Position numbers and translations under genes: made by a program
Source of the DNA: Antedon mediterranea
Taxonomy: Eukaryota > Echinodermata > Crinoidea > Comatulida > Antedonidae
Direction: 5' to 3'
Length of the DNA: 64,000 bases
Assembly: GCF_964355755.1 (NCBI RefSeq)
Contig: NC_092672.1
Coordinates: 14,690,501-14,754,500, forward strand
In this document: positions 11,740-22,757 of the stretch, one piece after another
Position numbering within the stretch: the stretch's first letter is position 1
How the letters are laid out: every line of letters begins with the position of its first letter
Notes under the pieces: model-generated
Seen by the model: only the letters and a program-made list of their open reading frames with translations
Told to the model about the DNA's origin: nothing
Databases searched by the model: none

Positions 11740-13480
11740 GTAAATGTTAACACTCTGCGGGTGAAATATGGCTCAAAACCAGGTTCTGTAAACTTTGGCT
11801 ATTCGGATTGTATATATTCCATAATGTCACTCAGCATAGGATTAATCCTGGAAATGTTTTTCCTGATTTCACGTTCAATTGCTTATGCAGTTACTGGCGA
11901 AGTCTCAAATTGGGAATCTAGTAATCAGTATACTGCATCAATTCCCTCAACTCGATTCCAAATGCTTCTTTATCCAATTGACTATAGTTTTTTCCGCTTT
12001 ATTTAGTGTCCTAGAACTGAAAGTAATGGGCTTTCCTTATTGGTAGCACGTGACTAATAACTGCTCCCAGTCCGTATGCTGATGCATCTGTTACCAAACG
12101 AATAGACAGTTTTGGGTCGAAGTGCATATGACCTTATCTGACACAATTAATCCTTTGCTTTGTTCAAAAGCATCGTTGAAACGTGATGACCATTTCCATT
12201 TATGGTTTTTGTAGTAGTTCAGTCAGTGATGCTAAGGTGTGCGATAACCCTTTGCAAAATTTCCCATAGTAATGAATCATTCCAAGGGTTGACTGCAACT
12301 GACTGATGTCCTTAGGCATCCAGGATAGCACTAACTTTGTCACTGGTCATGTGTGTGCATCTATCCTGTGGCCCAAATATATTACAGTTCTGGAAGAATG
12401 AACATTTCTCCTTTTTAACTGTGAGACCCACTTCACTCAATCGTATCACTGTATCAATTCTTTTTATGTGCATCTTGTCATCTTTTGCTGTGATCATTAT
12501 ATCATCCAGGAAACACTGACCACCATTCATGTCGGAAACCAACATTTCTCTTTGAAATATGGCTGGTGCGGTTTTAATTCCATCTCAAACTTGTATAATA
12601 GTAGAGTCTCATGTGCGTATTTACTATCAACAGTTCTCTTGACTTTACATCAACCTCCAGTTGGGACTATGCTTTTCTCTGGTCAATTTTTGAGTATTTT
12701 GTATTCGGGCGAGTTTCTGCACCCAGTTTAGCAAAAACTACCTGTTGGTAATGGGTACAAATCGTCCTGTAATTGTGGATTGATCGACACCATTAACTGT
12801 AGGTGAAGCATACTCACTATTTTTTACTTTTTCGATTACCCCAATATCCTCTAAACATTTCAGTTCTGTTTCAATTCGTTCCTTTAGTGCAAACGGAATT
12901 TAGGCATTCCATCTGGCTTTAGCTCCAATTTTAACATGGTATTCTTCATTTTACCTAATTGTGTTTTAAACACTTCAGGATACTTTGCTAGAACTTCTCT
13001 GAGCAGTGGGGTTTTTGTTGTTGATGTAGAGTTAATTTGTCGTCTGGCCAATCCAATTTAAACGACTTCAGCCAGTCTCGGCCAAAAAGTGGATGACATT
13101 TCTGACTCACAATGTACAATGGAACTTTATGTTTTTGTTCATTCTCGACTAGCTAGTATCTCTGCAACTCCCCGTGGACTAAATATCTAACTAGTGTTAT
13201 GTCTTCAACTTCATACTTGTGGTTTTTAATTTATATTTTGGAAATGATTCCTCGAAATCATCAATGACATTAGCGATGGAGTTGATCCTGTGTCTAACTC
13301 CATCATTATGGTTTTCTTCCCATTCGCCTCTGGAAACAATATTTCAATGATTGGTTCAGAAATCCAACATTATTTACTTCCTGACCTTACTAAGTCATTC
13401 AGTGGTTATTCGCTAAATTCAGCCGCTAATTGATCCTCAGCAATATGGCAATCAGAAAGGGTTGTCCTACTGCCTGGTAG
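11740..13480 (-). mobile_element. Ty3/gypsy-type LTR retrotransposon pol fossil
   Basis: A minus-strand pol region in scattered frames. From 5' to 3' of the element it shows a protease core ELDTGS near 13280-13300, FGRDWL near 13062-13090, an RT segment with FLDDI in the 78-codon frame 12545-12312 followed by a KCSFF-type segment, and RNase H words SRTLNKAEK and QLDKEAF between about 12045 and 11960. The order protease, RT, RNase H on the same strand is that of a Ty3/gypsy element. Numerous stops and frameshifts make it clearly dead. No LTRs, integrase or gag were identified. Described only; not restored. Confidence 0.72.
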
Positions 13481-13529
13481 ATATTTTTCCTAATTTCTAA
13501 TACTGAAAGAAGAGGCTCAATATTCTCTT

Positions 13530-13605
13530 TTGTGCTCACAGATTTTACTAAAGCATTCGATACCATAGATCACAGAAAAAAACATAAACAAGAATATTTC
13601 TTACA
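13530..13605 (+). mobile_element. LINE RT scrap
   Basis: A short plus-strand stretch reads TDFTKAFDTIDHR, the conserved DxxKAFDTVDH block of LINE reverse transcriptase. Nothing before or after is recognisable. It is probably a remnant of another LINE next to the gypsy fossil. Confidence 0.6.
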
Positions 13606-14081
13606 AAAAACGCTGCTCGCTTATTGTTATTGCTAAGGTCAAGTCTGGGGGTCACTTCATCACGCCTAGATACTTCAAGTATCCTATTACAAACAAAAAC
13701 TTCAATGGACTGTTTTGATAATAATTCAATGATTATCTGACAGCGAATTATATCATGGGACTCATAAATACCAGAATGCTTTGGGATTTGTCGTTAGACT
13801 CTTTTCTCAGCCGTTTTTGGATTCAACAGGTGGTACCAATAAATTATAGTGGAGTTTCCATTTTAACAAAAATGTCAATGTGTAGTACTATAAAGCTGCT
13901 TGATTTCATCTAATGAATGAGTCATCTCGTGTGACGTAGCGGACTAGAGCAGCAGCGTGAAAACTATGATATTAACTACCAACAGGCACTTGGAAATTAC
14001 ATTTACCCTTTCTCAACGCGGGAGAAACCTCTACTTGATGAAATTTTCAGAAAATAGTAGTAAAGTAAACAACTCAATATT
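13606..14081. other. Spacer, no gene seen
   Basis: Non-repetitive AT-rich sequence as far as I can tell. No open frame of note. Confidence 0.4.
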
Positions 14082-14575
14082 GGGGTTCACCAATTGGCAT
14101 CTAGTTTATTGATAAATACTGTATTTATATACTTTTTACCGTTGATATATTTTAATTGTGTAATTTATTCTCTTTTTGTGTAAAGAATACGCACTCGCGC
14201 TGCCTTTGAGTCTGTATGTTATTGTTTTTAGAATAAAAATACCGAGGGGGTTAAGGGGGTTAAACTCGATTAGAGAAATCTATATTTTTAACCTCCTATT
14301 GCCATGCTGTAATTTGTTTCTTTAAAAAAAATATATATATATATATATATATTTATATAGATGCGTTGAGGCAGCAAAAGTGCTCAATTGAAATCAAGAG
14401 CGAATATATATTTATGAATTAGATAGAACACGGGCGTCTATTACATGGTGTTTCACGTTAAACGATCTTATATATATATATTTTTTTATTTTTGTTGGCA
14501 ATAAAAGTTGAATAATAAATAATAAAGATATATATACTTATTAGTTATATATACTATTAGTAATTAGTGAACCCC
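14082..14575. mobile_element. Candidate MITE, 15-bp TIRs, ATT duplication
   Basis: The left end GGGGTTCACCAATTG and the reverse complement of the right end, GGGGTTCACTAATTA, match at 13 of 15 positions. The element is directly flanked by ATT at 14079-14081 and 14576-14578, consistent with a 3-bp target-site duplication. The interior is AT-rich, includes TA microsatellites near 14330-14350 and has no coding frame. Confidence 0.55.
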
Positions 14576-14689
14576 ATTTCCATAGACAGTTTATCGGTTA
14601 ATTTTTATTAATTAATTATCGGTTAATTTTTGACTGCGGAAACATAAGTAGGCCTACATTGAGCACACTTGTGACAACATTTTCCAGGC

Positions 14690-14790
14690 TAGACGATCTG
14701 GAGGTCATTGGTCCGACTCCCACCCCAATTACTTGCACATTTTTGTACACAGTAAAATCCCTATATTCCTTTGTACTGTGTACACAATGA
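14690..14790 (+). repeat. Possible SINE fragment with B-box-like motif
   Basis: GGTCCGACTCCC near 14710 is close to a Pol III B box (GGTTCGANTCC) and is preceded by CTAGACGATCTGGAGGTC, as in a tRNA variable and T arm. No A box or tail was found. Confidence 0.3.
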
Positions 14791-16650
14791 GACATTTTTA
14801 ATACAATATACGGTGTGGAAAAAATATTATCAGATGACTAAAAAATAGGTAGACCCTAATAATAATTAATATAACTTGAATTTTTCAAAGTTTTTATTAG
14901 CCTAAAGTTAAGATTTTTATTTTCGTGCTAAAATTGTAGAAACTTTTTTCACTTTCTAGGGAGTCACCACAGATTATTACATTGTGTAACCTACTTATAA
15001 TTCTTATAATTATTATAATTAGTATTAAACTACTGAAAAAAAGTTTGCCTGGCTTTTATTAATTAGCAGAATTTCGCCAAAATTGTGTATTTGGCCATTT
15101 TAAGGAAAATTCATTTTTGGTCGTGATTCCTGTTACATATTTTGTTATGTACATTTAATACCAGATTTTAAAATTGATGCTTCTACTTTACCCACCTGAA
15201 CATTAAATCTCATCCTCCGTATATTAATTGACTATGGCTCCGTCCTCCATCAATCGACTGTCTTGATCTTTCCTTGGTAAAGCAAGCTCACCGATGCGTG
15301 ACAACAAACGTCACACAACTAACAACAACACACCACACACAAACCACACCAAAGATACGAGGCTGGCTACACCTATCTTTTAACCATAAAAATACGTTTA
15401 ATCAAAAAAGAGGTTTTTGGTGATATTGTATAATAATAATGTAGTAGGGTCAAGGCGTAGTACTCATAGTTTCTAGTTACTGTATTTGGTAAGAACAATA
15501 TTGTAATAGATAGGCCTAGAATTTGAAGATATTTTATCATTAATTAGGCAGCCTACTACTTACTCCAGCTTGGCTGATCCAATATCATTATCAGATACAC
15601 ACACACAGCAGAATTCATGTGTTAATGTTATTGCGTCACGAAGGCTAGGCTAGGCATGTCGCCTAGCTAGCTACCCTACCTATATATCATATAACCCTAT
15701 TATAACTAGACAGTTAATTTAAGTATATCAAAGCTTGTGCTTTTCATTTTGTAGAAAATACAGGAGTACTAATTTTTATTTGTGATGTACATACTGTAGG
15801 CTAGTTAAGGCTGGTCTCTTGTCGACGTAAACTAATAATTTTTGTCAACATTTGTAGCGTTTCGTACGACTCTAATGACAATGTCTCTTATGCAAAGTTT
15901 AAACAATATTAGTGTTTTTATGAAAGTTGAAATTTCATAAAATATGTTTAACTACGTCTGTCTTTTCGACCAGGTTTTCTTATATTTTGTGCGAATTTTT
16001 ATTTCAATATCCCATAATAGGTATGACACAGATGCGGTGAAAGGGATATAATTTTGTAACAAATACTTAAAAAAACTAGAAAGCCACTCCGAGAGTCAAG
16101 CATACCTCCGTCTACTGTAAAATTCTCCTTCATATAAATTCAAAGGCAAAATACTGACAAAATGTCAATGCTGTGCGTATCAGTGGCTGGATCTCAATGG
16201 AGATACAAAAAAAAAGCGAAAAGCTAAATCAAAACGATAAAGTAAAACAGCCAGAACAGTTAGCAGAGCAAAACTAGCCCTTCATATATATATATTTTGT
16301 GTGTGTGTCTTAATGCTGTGTGTGATTTAAGCTAATTTCACTACTAGCATGTGTATGCGCGTTTTGTGTAAATGATTTGTCACCTTTCAACTAAAAATTG
16401 TTTCAGTTGACTTAACGGCAAACAAAAAACGGGTGAATTTGAAAAGAAATAGGTTTTTTAAAACTAATCGTATCAAAAAACCTATACATTAAATCAAATT
16501 ATGTTTTAAAATTACAAACCACAAATTATAACTCTTGCCTCTTGTACAAAAAAAAAAAAAAAAGAAAAGTTTTTTGGACAAGTAGTTCTCGAGAAAATGC
16601 AATTTCAGTTTACTTGTTACTTTTAAGACTGCTCGCTGGCTTTTGAAAAT
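14791..16650. other. AT-rich intergenic DNA, no gene seen
   Basis: Contains simple repeats (TATAT near 16284, GTGTGT near 16301, a run of 15 or more A near 16548-16563) and CTAGGC-rich words near 15645-15685. No coding motif was recognised on either strand. Confidence 0.45.
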
Positions 16651-16654
16651 TATA

Positions 16655-16890
16655 TTATAGTACTATATTTTAACACTAGCAGGTCTAAAAATAATACTAA
16701 AAAGTGGTCCAGAATTGGGACCGTGGTCCGGATGGCCTCCAAAATTTAATGGAGTGGTCCCTGACCACATATCTTCATTTTCATTTTGGTAAAGATCTTG
16801 CAATAACTTTTTGAGTAATCCTGCTAATAAATAGACAGACAGACACACGCGATCGATTACAAATACCTCCTTGGCGCGCGGAGGTAAATA
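16655..16890. repeat. Dispersed-type repeat with CCTCC/GGAGG terminal hairpin
   Basis: The segment ends ATAGACAGACAGACACACGC, then GATCGATTACAAATACCTCC, then a short GC-rich loop and GGAGGTAA. A CAGA run followed by a CCTCC...GGAGG hairpin is, from general knowledge, a common repeat terminus in marine invertebrate genomes. I could not see a second copy in this window. Confidence 0.4.
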
Positions 16891-16969
16891 ATGTCAACGA
16901 TTGAGGAATAAAGCATAAGTTTAGGGTGAGAGGTATTCTGCTGGAAATGAAAATACTAAAGGGGAGTTA

Positions 16970-17965
16970 TATTAAACTAGCAATTATACCCACCCCGTAG
17001 CGGGTTTCAAATTAGTTTAAAGCCTTCTCAGTACATAACACCCGACGCCAGTATCTCAATACTTACCAACCTCGACCCCACACTTTTTTTTGAAAAACAA
17101 GTTCTTCCCAGGACAAATTTTAGCTTCCAAATGAGAGGGGTATACCTAGCTACAGTATGATAGGCCTATGGTTTAAGTATGTTGTAAACGGTGTCATATG
17201 GGCGGATAATTAAAATATCTAATTTTGATACTGCAGCCCCCAACCTCCTTTCTTCTTCCTAGTACAATACAATTCCAATTATGTTATACTTCATTAGGCC
17301 AGTATTTCCGCCCCTCCTCCTTCCTCTCAACAACACACCCCAGATACTGGGTGATATGTTTAAGACAGTTCCAGTATAAATTATGTTAGCACTTCCAACC
17401 CATAATCTGGCCCTCGTGGCAGTTTTTAAATGTAGTTTAAAACATTCCAATTATGTTGTACTTCTATTACTTCCAAATTCCAGTATCTCCACCCTTCCCC
17501 TCCCAACAAACCCCCTTCTTAGTGATGTGTTTAAGACGTGTGTTAAGCCATTAATCCCAACCCATAACCCCTCAGTGGCAGTTTTACATTACATTCCCAG
17601 TACAGTTTCAGTCATGAGGCCTACAACCCCACCCTAAACTCCCACCCCCTTCCCAGAGATAATTAAAATACTTTAATAATGTCCTACTACAATTCTGGTA
17701 AATTTGATAGCCTATTACCCCTAGCGAAATCTGTACCATCCTCTCAAACACCCCCCCCCCCCCCAAAAAAAACTCCCTTCAGTCCCTGAATTTTTTTAAT
17801 GTAGTTTCAAACCTTCCCAGTACATTTGCGGTCATTTTGATACCCCATATTTATGGTTACTTGCAGAAACAGAAAAAGTGGGCCCCTAACTTGGATCCTA
17901 GATGGAGGATGATGTTCAAACAGAGTTTAAAACTTTCCTGGTACAATTGTAGTCATTTTGAATTG
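16970..17965. repeat. C-rich degenerate tandem repeat block
   Basis: About 1 kb with strong C/T strand bias in which similar phrases recur irregularly. These are TAGTTTAAAACATTCC-like, ATTCCAATTATGTT-like, CCAGTATCTCC-like, CTCCCAACAA and GTGTTTAAGAC words. There is a 14-base C run at 17751-17764. It looks like an old diverged tandem repeat with a period of about 150-200 bp. No frame has coding character. Confidence 0.5.
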
Positions 17966-19050
17966 GAATACCCAAATAACCGTTGACGGAAAAAAAATAT
18001 GTAAGGTTATGTGTAGTAACAACAATTTATATAACAAACAAACACACAAACAAATGTACAAACATTTGATATAACTTGTTATCATAAAACCCTACCGTAC
18101 GATCCTGGGCCCCAGCTGCCAATTATCTTGGCCGATAGAAATTTGAAAACTTTTTTTTTACTTTCAGAAAACATATGCATTGTTGACATTTTGAAAAATT
18201 GAAAAATCAAGAATATGGAATACGGAAACTGATCTCCCTCACAAGGATGGGTCATTCTTCAGTAAGTGTCTCATTTCAGGTTTAAAAAAAAACATTTCTT
18301 TCTTTTAAGATGTGTAAATCTTGATACCTTTATTAGAGTTTCTTTCTTTGATACACGTATCATAAACACATAGAATTCATTACCTTACCATATTGTTTCA
18401 AGCCCAACACAACATATGACTCACAGTCACACATAAACACTCTGAGAGGAGGCAGCCTATATGTTAATACTCTTAAGGTAAGCAAATGAACATGAATTGC
18501 ATATACAACAATACAGCAACAAGCATATATCTTTATCATATATTTCATATTTTATTCGTATTTATAAATACATGGTTCAAGTATGCTGTCATATCCGTCA
18601 CATTTAGATAATAAACAAAGCTTCGTGGCTACGCATAGGATTTCGTAACCTCAATAACCAGTTCAGCATTCCCACAAATTATGTAGCCTCAATAAACTAC
18701 TGGTTGGTCCTCATTTTATGTATTGTCTTAATTGTATGGTATATGAAATAAATGTTTGTTGAATTGAATTTTTTCTGAAAAACACATTTTTGTTCCTACA
18801 GTGGGACAACTGATAATGTAATTATAAATAAGAAAAGCAAATATTTAGTAAATTTCTGACTTAATAAATTCAGTCTCCTATCAGAAAAGGCCTAACACAG
18901 GTTGTGTGGCAAAGGGCCTAAGGTGGCAACAGACTGGGTGGCAAAAGGTTGGTGATGAAAGGGATGGGTTGTTAATTGGCAGGGTGGCAATTTTATTGGT
19001 CTAATTCATATAAAAATAAAAATATGGAAAATCATTGTGAATGAACAATG
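17966..19050. other. Spacer; possible LINE-type tail near 18700-18780
   Basis: Mostly unremarkable AT-rich DNA. The sequence AAATAAATGTTTGTTGAATT near 18749-18768 resembles a LINE 3' end with a short repeating tail, but no coding remnant is attached. Confidence 0.35.
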
Positions 19051-19051
19051 T

Positions 19052-21210
19052 TTAAAGTGGAGTTCCACTCAGACTTTCTTAGCTTATATTATGCTTAAGT
19101 ACAGTATATTTAATTGAAAGTTGTTGCATAAAAAAAAACAGTGAAAATATGGCAATATTTTTCAAAACCTAATTTCTAAAAAATTGGTCAGAAAATAGTG
19201 TTTTTTTATACATTACACCTTTTCAGTAACTTTAAGGGGTTATTAGTTTACAATAGTCACAAAACATGTTACACTCGGCGAAGGACGTGTTTTATTCTCC
19301 GGTGAACGCATTGGTGTAATGTCTCCCCTTTTAGTAAATTATAGTGTCAAAAATGGTGAATCAATACACACTTTTGTTTAGGCCCAAGTAATATTCAGAT
19401 AAAAATGTCAGTTTATTAAATATATGGTCATGTCTTTCTCAGATCATGTTACATTTTAGTAATACTGTACAAATGATAACACTGTGAAACATGCAGAATG
19501 TCAAAAACAACATCGCGACGATAACAGATTGCCAGCTGCAGCAGCAGTGTAATCATAACAAAATTTCATGTGATCATACTCCAAAATATAATAAAAAAAA
19601 CCCAGTTGCATCGTAACGGGGGAAAGTGTCTATTTATGCAAAATTGCGCAATGTATATGTGATAAAAATACCAGATTTTTAGTGAAGAAATTATTTTTTT
19701 TAGGATTTTTCAATTATACTGTACCCCCTATTTTTCATGTAAAAGAATAGGAAAAGAAAATCGTACTCATTGAAAACAATTTTAAACAAGAGATATTCCA
19801 CTACAAAAAATGCTGCTCAACTTTTTGACTAATTATTTTAATCATTGTCTTCAGATATAATTTTTATTTTTGTTTAACAATCAATGATAAACATATTGTA
19901 TAAATATAGTCTGGCCTACTGTACAGAACACAAATATAATCATAAACTAAACTACAATTAGGCCTACATATTCCAGGGTAGGAACATGGACCTATCTAAT
20001 TTATAGCCTACTACTTAGCTAGGAATATTAAACGATGCAACATTAAAAGTTAATAACATACATACTTTGTATCAATATTAAAATAAAGAAAGAATTATGA
20101 AAATCTGACTTGTAGTATTCAAAATACATAGGTCCAAAACATCGCCAAAAATAATAGTTTTTAGCCATGAAGTAAATAAATTGCGCCTTCAGTAGGCAAT
20201 TGGATGAACTTACGGTTTTTAGTAACATATTTTGTATATCAACATTGTAAAATTCAATCAAATATGATATTACATGTTTATAAAATAAAAAAGTGTTTAG
20301 ATTCAAGATTCAATTTATTGTCACAAAATATTACATCATGAAATTTGTTTTCCTGAGCTTAGAAACATAGATACTGTAAAATACAATTTAAAACACAATA
20401 TAAAAACGTAACAACTTAACTAATTATCTTGAAAAATGTACATTATATAGATGACAAGCATATAGGAAAAATAAGTCTCTAAAACGGTTGGTTTTAACTT
20501 TGCAGTGCCGAATTCTACCAGATCTATTAAAACTTACAATGCTATTTAGTGGATGAGTCACATCTTTAATTATCCATTCTAATTTATTCAGAGCCGTTTT
20601 ATCACAAAGATTACCTATACTTTCAATTTCTACGCTAATTATTTTAAATGCTGCTTTAGTTATTTTACATATTTGATTGATGTTTTTCTTAGTTTTAGCA
20701 GTTTCATCATCATTAGTTAAAAGCCCTGTTACACACATATCATCAGCAAACTTAACTATATTACAGGAACTATCAAACATCTCAAATTACATGTAATATA
20801 AAAAAAAAATATTTAACCTAATATTCAAAGAATTTTAATACATTATTTTCCCGTGTGTTGGACATGCAGTCCTCAGTAAATCGAGACTTCACTTTGTGTT
20901 GATTCGCATTAAGTCAACCAATCAAACGGGCGAGAATCCAAACTCGTTCAACCGTGAGCCCTCATAGGCTCTCTTTTCCCATCAGCACCTTGAACCTATC
21001 AATTATTCGAGTTTACAAAATACCAAAAATGTCAGCTGTAGATAATAAGCTTTCCGCTTGATATAGCTTCTGAATGAGTAGTCCTCTGGGGATATAGCTG
21101 GCTAAAGCCGTGATGCGAAAAATATGAAGTATGAGGGATGACATTTTTAAATAACAGTTGAAATGTATGAAAAAATATAAATTTTCTGAGTGGAGGGAGC
21201 TCCACTTTAA
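19052..21210. mobile_element. TTAA-flanked DNA transposon candidate, 2.15 kb
   Basis: The left end is TTAA (19052-19055) followed by AGTGGAGTTCCACTCAGA. The right end, read inward on the minus strand, is TTAA (21207-21210) followed by AGTGGAGCTCCCTCCACTCA. The ends differ by a 4-bp indel and one substitution, so they are good terminal inverted repeats next to a TTAA duplication, as made by piggyBac- and Kolobok-type transposases. No transposase was recognised in the 2,151-bp interior, which includes a Rex1-like LINE scrap at 20300-20780. It is therefore non-autonomous or degraded. Confidence 0.6.
20300..20785 (-). mobile_element. Internally deleted Rex1/CR1-like LINE remnant
   Basis: The minus-strand 118-codon frame at 20780-20424 starts with the RT active-site block IVKFADDMCVTGLLTNDDE. 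It then jumps directly to the far C terminus of the same protein type (ALNKLEWIIKD, then HPLNSIVSFNRSGR, then KTNRFRDLFF). The intervening few hundred residues are missing, so this is an in-frame internal deletion. The 3' UTR runs to about 20300 and ends in a TTGAATCTTGAATC tail on the minus strand. It lies within the TTAA-flanked element. Confidence 0.72.
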
Positions 21211-22265
21211 AACATAAAAGTACAGACAATATAATATTTAAAGATAATAAAAAAAATAAATTTGTTTTAATTTTTATACAGTAAAAAATTTGGCAAAAAA
21301 TTATCTTGAGACATTTATTATAAGTAGTTATGAGTAGGTTGACGGATACGAATATTAGATGGGAGGAAAGTGTATTTATTAAAAAGAGGGTGGTCGCTTT
21401 GGGAGAGAATACGTTTAACCTATATCATAATTGAAGTTAAGAATTATGTGATGGTGATCTTATCTAATACTGTATATCTTGTCTTTAGAGAGTAAGCTAG
21501 CCTCCCAAATGACCAAGACAGAAAGAAATTACACTATGAATGCCCGAGTGACAAATGGCCAGGTGGTAAAAAGCCAGGTGACAACGGTCCAGAATCCTTA
21601 TCAAGACCGGTCCATGGTTTTTAACTAAAATTTTCAAGCATTAATAATAATGTGGGAGGTTTGCGCAAAATTTACCAATAATTAGTAAGAGAATTAGCCG
21701 TTTTACTTTCAAATTCCTCATTCGTTGTTTTCACCAAATTTAGTGACACAGGTTGGTAGTAGCTACATATTTGTTTAAATTGTTGAAAATACTGATAATC
21801 ATAATTGTCTCACTGTTTTTTTTCTGAATTAACAAGCAACAGGACAATAAACACACTGAGACGCTCACAGCATGATAAATATGTTAAGGGGCAACTGAAG
21901 GTTTAAAAATGCTTGCAGACCAATTTGTTGACTTTGTGTCTGTCAAAACAAAAGATTCGTTTGTAAATTCTCTATTTTCAACAGTTGCTGAAAAATAAAC
22001 AATGTATAATCATATATGTTTTATTTAACAAACTTATTAGGCAAAACGATTAATAAAGTGGGGTTCTGGCATTGTTTGCATATGACTACCTCAAATGAGC
22101 CTTTTGTCTAAATTTGTCTAGACTTTTTCCTGTAATTATTAGGGCTCAGTAGAAGTGTAAAATGTAGTCACATATTTGTCTTCATGTAAACCTCTTATTT
22201 TATTATTTATTTGATTTTCCATAGGTAAAAATTGAGATATTGTAGAGAATTTTCATAGGCTGTAA
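21211..22265. other. Spacer, no gene seen
   Basis: AT-rich DNA with no coding motif or paired repeat that I can identify. Confidence 0.45.
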
Positions 22266-22410
22266 AATAGGCGAGTGAGTGGCCGAGCGGCTAAGACAGT
22301 GGAACCATAACCAACTCATCATATCCACTGGGTCCTCTTGGAGAACAGTCTTTGACTGAAGAGGCTACCCAGTATAAAGAATAAATAATAATTAAAATAA
22401 TAATAATAAC
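22266..22410 (+). mobile_element. tRNA-derived SINE, copy B (short)
   Basis: GAGTGGCCGAGCGGCTAAGA at 22276-22295 is a type II tRNA-like 5' end with an A box, nearly identical to copy A at 9752. A diverged body follows, then an AAT-rich tail from about 22380. There is no intact B box, so this is a short or truncated copy lying just upstream of the Ig-domain gene. Confidence 0.65.
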
Positions 22411-22611
22411 AATCATATAGCTGTTCTGGCCTTTACAATTGCCATTTAATCTAATATGACCCCTTCCAAAGGTCAGATTTTTGTTGACTTTCTGTGGCAC
22501 CAAATAAACAAAAAATGTACAAAAACATTTGTACTTAATTATTTCACAATGAAACCTGTACATAATCATTTGCCCTTAATAGCAACAATGAATTGTTAAT
22601 ACATTTAGTTC

Positions 22612-22623
22612 ATCTCTCTACAG
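22612..22623 (+). promoter_or_regulatory. Putative splice acceptor before the Ig gene start
   Basis: TCTCTCTACAG followed by GTTGG is a good 3' splice-site consensus 134 bp upstream of the start codon. It suggests that a 5' UTR exon lies further left and that the coding exon begins at about 22624. Confidence 0.4.
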
Positions 22624-22757
22624 GTTGGCATACTGTATTGCTGCATATTCTTATAAGAAGATTACTCAACATTTTATTTCAATTTCATGATGACAAGATG
22701 CCCAGTTGCATGATACATTTCAGTATTGAATCATGATCAAATGAAGAACAATCAGTC

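Noticed and set aside
11761-12006. Plus-strand 81-codon frame as a gene
   Set aside because: It is antisense to RNase H-type motifs of the gypsy fossil and has no signature of its own.
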